DNA from: Clostridia bacterium
GTDB taxonomy: Bacteria; Bacillota; Clostridia; Christensenellales; Aristaeellaceae
Length of the DNA: 7,136 nt
Assembly: GCA_016297535.1 (NCBI GenBank)
Contig: JAEDGL010000123.1
Coordinates: 1-7,136, forward strand
Direction of reading: 5' to 3'
Made by a program: the position numbers and the translations under genes. Positions 1-6,275 of the stretch are shown piece after piece. Below the pieces are notes generated by a model, which searched no databases, was not told where the DNA came from, and was given only the letters and a program-made list of their open reading frames with translations. Position 1 is the first letter of the stretch. Every line of letters starts with the position of its first letter.

Positions 1-91
1 GCCGAAAACATTTCCGCCAGTTTCTGTCGGAAAAGATCGCGAAGCGAGCTTTTTTTGACGCTCTGACAAACTCCCTGTAAGGTTTTTCGGC
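1..91. repeat. Nested inverted repeats downstream of the importer operon
   Basis: An outer 8-bp inverted repeat, GCCGAAAA at 1-8 and TTTTCGGC at 84-91, encloses two smaller hairpins. One is TTTCCG (11-16) with CGGAAA (28-33), continued by CAG (18-20) with CTG (24-26) across one mismatch and a TTT loop. The other is the terminator-like stem at 31-53. The two inner stems share bases 31-33, so they cannot both be complete. The stretch lies just past the stop codon of the ATPase gene and would be the 3' untranslated region of that operon. The pairing is read directly; a function as a folded 3' end is inference, and the window edge prevents seeing whether the structure continues to the left. Confidence 0.4.
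31..56. terminator. Probable bidirectional Rho-independent terminator
   Basis: AAAAG (31-35) plus TCGC (37-40) pairs with GCGA (44-47) plus CTTTT (49-53) around a 3-base loop, with a single A/G mismatch at 36/48. On the plus strand the stem runs into seven T residues (50-56). On the minus strand it ends in CTTTT, so it can act in both directions. It lies about 50 bases beyond the stop codon of the ATPase gene and would end the three-gene importer transcript. It could also serve a rightward gene lying left of the window. Confidence 0.6.
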
Positions 92-102
92 AGTTTGATT
101 TT

Positions 103-849
<747 letters not shown>

Positions 850-867
850 TGGGGAAATCTCCTTTCA

Positions 868-1536
868 TCAGCGGTAGTAGTCCATTTTGCGTTCGGCCAG
901 CTTGCACAGCTGCTCGGCCACGCCGTTCAGAATCAGGTACATGAGGATGGCCACCAGGTACGGCTCGATGGACGAGGATGAGGACACCTGCTTTTTGGCA
1001 ACGGTCATCAAATCCACCACGGCCACGGTGGAGGCCAGCGCGGTATCCTTGATCAGGGTAATGACCTCGTTGCACACGGGCAGCAGCACGCGCTTGGCCA
1101 CCTGGGGCAGCACAATGCGAAAAAAGGTCTGCCCTCTGGTATAGCCCAGCACCTGCGCGGCCTCGTGCTGTCCCTGGGGGATGGATTGGATGCCGGAGCG
1201 GAAGATCTCGGCAAAATAGGCGGCATAGTTGATGACAAAGGCAAAAATCACCGCCCAGAAGCGATCCACCCGGAAGGGCAGCACCATGGGCAGCAGAAAA
1301 TAGATGAACATAATCTGCAGCATCAGCGGCGTGGAGCGCATGAGGTAGATATACAGCGAAATGGGCGCGCGCACCACGCGCCTTTTGCTCATGCGGCCCA
1401 GCGCCACCAGCATGCCCAGCGGCACGCTGAATGCCAGCGTCAGAAAAAAGATGCTCAGCGTGGTGCCCATGCCGTTCAGCATAAGGGTTACGAGCTTCCA
1501 CAGCCTTTGGGGATCGTTGAAAAATTTGATGGTCAT
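868..1536 (-). CDS. Polar amino acid ABC transporter, permease protein
   Basis: A 222-residue integral membrane protein of the HisM/GlnP type, expected to form the translocation pore as a dimer. Hydrophobic stretches at about 15-46, 59-86, 93-110 and 190-210, with others less distinct, suggest around five membrane segments. The family motif RSTPLMLQ is at residues 67-74. The cytoplasmic EAA loop that contacts the ATPase runs from Glu125 (HEAAQVLGYTRGQ) to Pro144. Only one permease gene is present, so a homodimer is the simple expectation. AAAGGAG lies 8 bases before the ATG. The gene is second in the operon, 131 bases after the binding-protein gene and beyond an internal hairpin that may reduce its transcription. 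Length and motifs are complete; nothing looks truncated. Confidence 0.94.
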   Translation of the reverse strand: MTIKFFNDPQRLWKLVTLMLNGMGTTLSIFFLTLAFSVPLGMLVALGRMSKRRVVRAPISLYIYLMRSTPLMLQIMFIYFLLPMVLPFRVDRFWAVIFAFVINYAAYFAEIFRSGIQSIPQGQHEAAQVLGYTRGQTFFRIVLPQVAKRVLLPVCNEVITLIKDTALASTVAVVDLMTVAKKQVSSSSSIEPYLVAILMYLILNGVAEQLCKLAERKMDYYR

Positions 1537-1583
1537 GTGCGTGGCTCCTTTGGCGGGGGCATAGGACTAAGCGCTGCAATGCA

Positions 1584-1616
1584 TCCGAACCCACCGCACC
1601 ATTCGCTGGATTCGGA
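1584..1616. repeat. Small inverted repeat before the permease gene
   Basis: TCCGAA at 1584-1589 and TTCGGA at 1611-1616 are perfect 6-base complements separated by 21 bases. On the minus-strand transcript the repeat lies between the attenuator hairpin and the permease ribosome binding site. It could fold into a weak stem at the 5' end of a processed permease-ATPase mRNA. A 6-base match over this distance can also occur by chance. Confidence 0.25.
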
Positions 1617-1644
1617 ACAAAAGTCGGAGGGCCGCAGCCCTCCG
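1616..1644 (-). terminator. Intra-operon attenuator hairpin after the binding-protein gene
   Basis: CGGAGGGC (1625-1632) and GCCCTCCG (1637-1644) form a perfect, GC-rich 8-bp stem with a 4-base loop. Read on the minus strand, the stem is followed by ACTTTTGTT, a short interrupted T-tract. It starts 23 bases past the stop codon of the binding-protein gene and 80 or more bases before the permease start. In ABC importer operons a partial terminator or mRNA-stabilising hairpin here commonly makes the binding protein more abundant than the membrane components. The T-tract is imperfect, so partial read-through is the more likely outcome. An alternative is a barrier to 3' exonucleases rather than a terminator. 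Confidence 0.55.
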
Positions 1645-1667
1645 GCTTTGATTCTTTTACGTTCTGA

Positions 1668-2465
1668 TTACTGGGCAGGTACCACCGTGATGTCGTCGGT
1701 AAACCACTTCTTGCAGATTTCGGCCAGGGATCCGTCGTTCTTCATTTCAATCAGCAGCTCCTGCACCTTGTCGCGCAGCGCCACATCCTCCTTGCGAAAG
1801 CCTATGCCGTAGTTGTCATCCGCCAGGGCGGGGCCGGCGATCAGGTCGGTCGCGCCCATGCCGCTCACCTTGTATTCGCCCACCACCAGATCCACCAGCA
1901 CGGCGTCGCAGCCGCCGGTTTGCAGATCCATCAGCGCGGTCAGGTATTCGTCATAGCCAAGCACCTGGGCAAAGGTTTCGGCCAGGGTGGCAAACTCGCC
2001 GTTCAGCAGTTCCTCGGCATAGGAGCCGTTCTGCACGGCCACGGTCTTGCCGGCCAGATCCTCCACCGCGGCAATGCCGCTTTCGGCCTTTACGTAGAAG
2101 ATCATCTGGTTGTTCAGGTAGGGGAAGGTCATGGCCATGGAGGCCTCGCGCTCGGGGGTGATGGACATGCCGTTCCAGATGCAGTCGATGTTTTTGGCGT
2201 TCAGCTCCAGCTCCTTGGCGTCCCACGAGATGGGCTGGGCCACAAATTCCACGCCCAGCTTTTGGGCAACGGCCTTGGCCACATCAATATCAAAGCCTAC
2301 GATCTCGTTGTTTTCATCGCGAAAGCCCATGGGGGGAAAGCTGTCGTCCAGGCCGAGGATAAAGGTGCCTTTTTCCTGGATGTAGGAAAGGGAAGTATCT
2401 TCAGCGTGAGCGAAACCGCACACAAGCATCATCAGGATCAGGGCAACAGTGAACAGTTTCTTCAT
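1668..2465 (-). CDS. Polar amino acid ABC transporter, substrate-binding protein
   Basis: A 265-residue extracytoplasmic solute-binding protein of family 3 that captures an amino acid and delivers it to the permease. Residues 1-21 form a signal peptide: MKK, a hydrophobic core at about 4-18, then Ala19-His20-Ala21 as a signal peptidase I site. The first lobe carries the family hallmark FPPMGFRDENNEIVGFDID (residues 43-61). The ligand-binding stretch NGMSITPERE (98-107) includes Arg106, expected to bind the substrate carboxylate. Downstream, DAVLVDLVVGEY is the usual position of an acidic residue that holds the amino group. Cys16 is preceded by Val, so there is no standard lipobox, which is unusual for a monoderm binding protein. 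AAGGAGG lies 8 bases before the ATG. It is first in the operon, behind a strong promoter. Substrate specificity is not readable. Confidence 0.94.
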   Translation of the reverse strand: MKKLFTVALILMMLVCGFAHAEDTSLSYIQEKGTFILGLDDSFPPMGFRDENNEIVGFDIDVAKAVAQKLGVEFVAQPISWDAKELELNAKNIDCIWNGMSITPEREASMAMTFPYLNNQMIFYVKAESGIAAVEDLAGKTVAVQNGSYAEELLNGEFATLAETFAQVLGYDEYLTALMDLQTGGCDAVLVDLVVGEYKVSGMGATDLIAGPALADDNYGIGFRKEDVALRDKVQELLIEMKNDGSLAEICKKWFTDDITVVPAQ

Positions 2466-2488
2466 CGGTTTTTCCTCCTTTTGTTTTT

Positions 2489-2510
2489 GTTAGCGCTTTA
2501 TCGCGCTAAC
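2489..2510. promoter_or_regulatory. Perfect 8-bp palindrome, candidate operator or 5' leader hairpin
   Basis: GTTAGCGC (2489-2496) and GCGCTAAC (2503-2510) are perfect inverted repeats around a 6-base spacer, TTTATC. Relative to the importer promoter, the element covers about +3 to +24, directly after the predicted start and before the ribosome binding site (2474-2480). That is a standard position for a repressor operator. In RNA it would be a stable hairpin at the extreme 5' end of the mRNA. TTAGCGCTTTA inside it loosely resembles LacI/CcpA-family sites but departs from the CcpA consensus at key positions. There is no T-tract after it, so it is not a terminator. Which regulator binds, if any, is unknown. 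Confidence 0.55.
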
Positions 2511-2518
2511 ATGGTGGT

Positions 2519-2547
2519 ATGATAACACGGCGTTCCTCCCCTGTCAA
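2519..2547 (-). promoter_or_regulatory. Strong sigma-A type promoter of the importer operon
   Basis: On the minus strand there is a perfect -35 box, TTGACA (complement of 2542-2547), a 17-base spacer, and a -10 box TATCAT (complement of 2519-2524). TG one base before it makes an extended -10. Transcription should start near 2512, giving a leader of about 47 bases. That is too short for a T-box or a typical riboswitch, so control by the adjacent palindrome is more plausible. The start site is inferred from spacing only. Confidence 0.8.
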
Positions 2548-2557
2548 TAGGTTTGGG

Positions 2558-2579
2558 AAAAAAGTTTGCAAAAAAGTTT
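2558..2579. repeat. Direct repeat of A-tracts between the divergent promoters
   Basis: AAAAAAGTTT occurs at 2558-2567 and again at 2570-2579, a 12-base period close to one helical turn. The repeats lie upstream of the importer -35 box and overlap the dnaE -35 region, where AT-rich UP elements bind the RNA polymerase alpha subunit. Curved A-tract DNA or a small regulator site are alternatives. The repeat is certain; the role is inferred. Confidence 0.45.
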
Positions 2580-2604
2580 TGGACGCGCAAGGGTATGGTA
2601 TAAT
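2577..2604 (+). promoter_or_regulatory. Extended -10 promoter of dnaE
   Basis: A perfect TATAAT lies at 2599-2604, with TGG at 2596-2598 forming an extended -10. The -35 region is weak: TTTTGG at 2577-2582 gives a 16-base spacer, while TTGGAC at 2579-2584 would leave only 14. Promoters with an extended -10 tolerate a poor -35. Transcription should begin near 2611, about 50 bases before the dnaE start codon. Confidence 0.7.
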
Positions 2605-2615
2605 GGTTTCAGATA

Positions 2616-2628
2616 TGCGCCACGCGCA
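2616..2628. promoter_or_regulatory. Short palindrome at the start of the dnaE leader
   Basis: TGCGC (2616-2620) and GCGCA (2624-2628) pair perfectly around the 3-base loop CAC. The element covers about +6 to +18 of the predicted dnaE transcript, mirroring the palindrome on the importer side. It may be a small 5' stabilising hairpin or a protein site. A 5-bp GC-rich palindrome can arise by chance in GC-rich DNA. Confidence 0.3.
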
Positions 2629-2660
2629 GCGATCACTTTCCCCCTTCAAGGAGGCCAGCC

Positions 2661-5600
2661 ATGTCCTTTGCCCATCTGCACACCCACACCGAATATAGCC
2701 TGCTGGACGGCGCCAACCGCATCAAACCCCTGGCCAAACGCCTTGCGGAGCTGGGCTTTACGCATGCCGCCATCACCGATCACGGGGTGATGTACGGCGT
2801 TGTCGAGTTTTATCAGGCCTGCAAGGCCGAGGGCATCGAGCCCATCATCGGGTGCGAGGTGTACATCTGCCCCAACCGCTTTGAAAAACACGGCGCGGCC
2901 CGGGAGTACAGCCATCTGGTGCTGCTGTGCGAAAACATGGAGGGCTACCGCAACCTGATAAAGCTGGTCAGCCTTGGCTTTACGGAGGGGTTTTATTACC
3001 GCCCGCGCATCGACTATGCGCTTTTGCGCGAGCACGCGAAGGGGCTGATCTGCCTGTCCGGCTGCCTGAGCGGCGATCTGCCCAAAATGCTGTTGCAGGG
3101 CCGCATGCAGGATGCGCGCGACTATGTAGGCCAGATGCAGTCCATCTTTGGTCGCGACCGTTTTTTTATCGAGATCATGGATCACGGCCTGGCGGAGGAA
3201 AAAATGGTGCTGCCCCGGCTTAGGCAGCTCAGCCTTGAAACGGGCGCGCCCCTGGCCGCCACCAACGACTGCCACTACCTTTACCGCGAGGATGCGCAGG
3301 CGCAGGAGGTGCTCATGTGCATCCAGACGGGCAAAACCCTGCAGGATGAAACCCGCATGCGCATGGAAACGCAGGAGCTGTACGTGAAAAGCGAAAACGA
3401 AATGCGCATTCTCTTTCAGGATTGCCCGCAGGCGCTGGACAACACCCAGCGCATTGCGCAGATGTGCCATGTGGAGTTTGATTTTACCCACCTGCACCTG
3501 CCCCACTACCCCATTGAAACCGGCGAAACCGCGCCGCAGATGCTCACCCGCCTTTGCATGCAGGGGCTGCAGCGCCGCTATCCCGATCAGGCGCAGGATC
3601 CCGCCAGCGAGCCGCGCACCCGGCTGCAGTACGAGCTGGAGATGATTGAGCGCATGGGCTATGTGGATTATTTTCTCATCGTGTGGGATTTTATCCGCTA
3701 CGCCAAATCCAACGGCATCATGGTGGGCCCCGGCCGCGGAAGCGGCGCGGGCAGCATTGTGGCCTACACGCTGGATATCACCATGCTGGATCCGCTGAAG
3801 TACAACCTGCTGTTTGAGCGCTTTCTCAACCCGGAGCGCATGTCCATGCCCGATCTGGATATCGACTTCTGCTACGAGCGCCGCCAGGAGGTGATCGACT
3901 ATGTCGCCCGCAAGTACGGCCACGACCACGTCAGCCAGATCATCACCTTTGGCACCATGAAGGCAAAGGCCGTGGTGCGCGATGTGGGCCGCGTGATGGG
4001 CCTGCCCTACGCGCAGGTGGATCAGGTGGCCAAGGCCATCCCGTTTGCGCTGGATATGACGCTGGAAAAGGCCTTCCGCACCAGCTCCCAGCTGCACGAC
4101 CTGGTGGTGAGCAACCCGCAAAACCAGCGCCTGTACGATATGAGCCGGGCGCTGGAGGGCATGCCGCGCCACGCAAGCACCCACGCCGCGGGCGTGCTGA
4201 TCACCGCCAGGCCCGCCATGGAATACGTGCCCCTGCAAACCAACGACGACGTCATCACCACGCAGTACCCCATGGGCACGCTGGAGCGTCTGGGGCTTTT
4301 GAAGATGGATTTTCTGGGCCTTCGAACCCTGACGGTCATCCGCGATACGCTGGATGAGCTGCGCAAAAGCGGCCTGTCGCTGTCGCCCGAGGACATTCCC
4401 ATGGATGATCCCGGCGTGTACCGCATGATTTCCGCCGGCGATACCGACGGCGTGTTCCAGCTGGAAAGCGGCGGCATGCGCCAGTTTCTGCAAAGCATGA
4501 AGCCCGCCTGCTTCGAGGATATCATCGCCGCCATTTCGCTCTACCGCCCCGGGCCCATGGAATCCATTCCCCGCTACATCCGGGGCAAGGAGGATCCCTC
4601 CACGGTTCGCTACATCACCCCGGAGCTCAAGCCCATTCTGGATGTTACCTACGGCTGCATGGTGTACCAGGAGCAGGTTATGCAGATTGTGCGCGACCTG
4701 GCCGGGTACTCCCTGGGCCGCAGCGATCTCATGCGCCGCGCCATGGCCAAGAAAAAGCACGACGTCATGGCGCAGGAGCGCGAGTATTTCATTCACGGCA
4801 TGGTGGATGAAAAGGGCAACGTGGTTATCGACGGCTGCCTGCGCCGCGGCATCAGCGAGGAGGCCGCCGCCCGCATCTACGATGAAATGAGCGCCTTTGC
4901 CTCCTACGCCTTCAACAAAAGCCACGCCGCGGCCTACGCCATGGTGGCTGTGCAGACGGCCTGGCTCAAGCTGCATCACCCCGTGCCCTTTATGGCCGCG
5001 CTCATGAACAGCATGCTGGACAACACACCCAAAATTGCCGCCTACATCCAGTACTGCCGCCAGAGCGGCATCCCCATTCTGCCGCCGGATGTAAACAAGA
5101 GCGTGTGGGCCTTTAGCGTGGATACGGATGAAAACGGCCGGACCGGCATCCGCTTTGGCCTGGGCGGCATCAAAAACGTGGGGCGCGGCGCGGTGCGGAT
5201 GATCGAAAAAGAACGCGCCAACGGCGCGTTTGAAAACATCTTTGATTTTGCGCAGCGCTGCGCGGGAGAGGCCATGAACAAGCGCGCCGTGGAAAGCCTG
5301 ATCCGGGCCGGGGCGTTTGATTCCATGCCTCACCACCGCAACCAGCTGATTGAAATTTTTGAAACCGTCATGGACGACGCGGCCAGCAAGCGCCGCTCCA
5401 ACGTGGCCGGGCAGATGAGCCTGTTTGACATCGGCATCACGCCCCCGTCGGATACCTTCAACCTTTACAACGTGCCCGAGGTGCCGCCCTTTGAGCTGAA
5501 GCAGCGCCTGAGCATGGAGCGCGAAATGACCGGCGTATACATCAGCGGCCATCCCCTGGACGAGGTGGCCGACCTGCTGCGCACCGGCTTTACCACCGTG

Positions 5601-6275
5601 GCGGATGTGCAGGAGATGGCTTCGCAGGAGGAAGGCCTGGCCTACGACGGCATTCAGGTAAGCATGGCGGGCATTCTGACCTCCGCACGCGGCAAAATGA
5701 CCCGCAAGGGCCAGATGATGGGGGTTTTTGAGCTGGAGGATCTGACCGGGCAGATAGAGGGGCTTGTGTTTCCCAAGCTGTACGACCGCTTTTCCTTCCT
5801 GCTGGAAACCGATGCGATGGTGATTGTGGAGGGGCGGCTTACCTTCCGCGAGGAGGAGGATCCCAAGCTGATTGCGCAGGCCATCCGCCCGCTCAACCGC
5901 GAAAACGCCCTTACGCGCACCCGCTCACCCAAAGACGCCATGGCCGGGGCGCACGATCAGGCGCAGCAGAACCAGCGCGTGCGCGAGGAGCGCCAGAAGG
6001 CCGCCGGAGAGGCGGCGCAGCCGGCGCTGACCGACGCGCAGCTGGCCAAACAGAGCCCGAAGAAAATTTACCTGCTGCTGCCCTCCCGCGGAGGGATGGA
6101 GCCGGTCAAGCAGATTTCCTGCATGTATCCCGGCAAAATACCCGTGTACATGAAGCTGCAGGACGAGGGCATTGCCCTGCTGCTGAGCAGCGAGTACTGG
6201 TGCGACGGCTGCGGGGAGGTGCTGGGGCGCTTCCGCGAGCTGTTTGGCCAGGACGGGGTTGTGGTGCGGGAATAA
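2661..6275 (+). CDS. dnaE: DNA polymerase III subunit alpha, DnaE type
   Basis: Replicative DNA polymerase of 1204 residues, about the length of full DnaE1-like proteins. The N-terminal PHP domain (about 1-275) keeps the metal ligands: His7, His9, Asp16, His41, Glu66, His85, Cys135, Asp203, His205. The palm holds the GPGRGSG motif at 356-362, Asp398 and Asp400 in PDLDID, and the third catalytic aspartate Asp550 in MDFLGLRTLT. The fingers carry FNKSHAAAYA at 751-760. A helix-hairpin-helix region lies near 850-895, the clamp-binding motif QMSLF at 918-922 and an OB fold at about 998-1077. A low-complexity charged, Ala/Gln-rich linker (1092-1133) precedes a C-terminal domain with WCDGC near its end. 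AAGGAGG lies 6 bases before the ATG. It appears monocistronic, divergent from the importer and convergent with polC. No frameshift or missing catalytic residue is seen. The intact PHP site leaves room for metal-dependent proofreading, known in some DnaE proteins but not shown here. Confidence 0.98.
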   Translation: MSFAHLHTHTEYSLLDGANRIKPLAKRLAELGFTHAAITDHGVMYGVVEFYQACKAEGIEPIIGCEVYICPNRFEKHGAAREYSHLVLLCENMEGYRNLIKLVSLGFTEGFYYRPRIDYALLREHAKGLICLSGCLSGDLPKMLLQGRMQDARDYVGQMQSIFGRDRFFIEIMDHGLAEEKMVLPRLRQLSLETGAPLAATNDCHYLYREDAQAQEVLMCIQTGKTLQDETRMRMETQELYVKSENEMRILFQDCPQALDNTQRIAQMCHVEFDFTHLHLPHYPIETGETAPQMLTRLCMQGLQRRYPDQAQDPASEPRTRLQYELEMIERMGYVDYFLIVWDFIRYAKSNGIMVGPGRGSGAGSIVAYTLDITMLDPLKYNLLFERFLNPERMSMPDLDIDFCYERRQEVIDYVARKYGHDHVSQIITFGTMKAKAVVRDVGRVMGLPYAQVDQVAKAIPFALDMTLEKAFRTSSQLHDLVVSNPQNQRLYDMSRALEGMPRHASTHAAGVLITARPAMEYVPLQTNDDVITTQYPMGTLERLGLLKMDFLGLRTLTVIRDTLDELRKSGLSLSPEDIPMDDPGVYRMISAGDTDGVFQLESGGMRQFLQSMKPACFEDIIAAISLYRPGPMESIPRYIRGKEDPSTVRYITPELKPILDVTYGCMVYQEQVMQIVRDLAGYSLGRSDLMRRAMAKKKHDVMAQEREYFIHGMVDEKGNVVIDGCLRRGISEEAAARIYDEMSAFASYAFNKSHAAAYAMVAVQTAWLKLHHPVPFMAALMNSMLDNTPKIAAYIQYCRQSGIPILPPDVNKSVWAFSVDTDENGRTGIRFGLGGIKNVGRGAVRMIEKERANGAFENIFDFAQRCAGEAMNKRAVESLIRAGAFDSMPHHRNQLIEIFETVMDDAASKRRSNVAGQMSLFDIGITPPSDTFNLYNVPEVPPFELKQRLSMEREMTGVYISGHPLDEVADLLRTGFTTVADVQEMASQEEGLAYDGIQVSMAGILTSARGKMTRKGQMMGVFELEDLTGQIEGLVFPKLYDRFSFLLETDAMVIVEGRLTFREEEDPKLIAQAIRPLNRENALTRTRSPKDAMAGAHDQAQQNQRVREERQKAAGEAAQPALTDAQLAKQSPKKIYLLLPSRGGMEPVKQISCMYPGKIPVYMKLQDEGIALLLSSEYWCDGCGEVLGRFRELFGQDGVVVRE

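Noticed and set aside
2466..2510. Riboswitch or T-box in the importer leader
   Set aside because: The predicted leader is only about 47 bases and holds one hairpin, too short for a T-box or any known amino acid riboswitch.
1920..2522. A 200-codon plus-strand open frame opposite the binding-protein gene
   Set aside because: It is in register with the real gene and explained by the same codon bias. It also runs through the importer promoter and has no recognisable domain.
2466..2660. Replication origin or DnaA-box cluster next to dnaE
   Set aside because: The A-rich stretch invited the idea, but I saw no match to TTATCCACA on either strand in this intergenic region.
2646..5552. A 968-codon open frame on the minus strand opposite dnaE
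   Set aside because: It is in exact codon register with dnaE, so its stops would require TTA, CTA or TCA codons in dnaE, which this GC-biased gene avoids over that stretch. The translation is rich in His, Ala and Gly with no recognisable domain, while dnaE has every expected motif.
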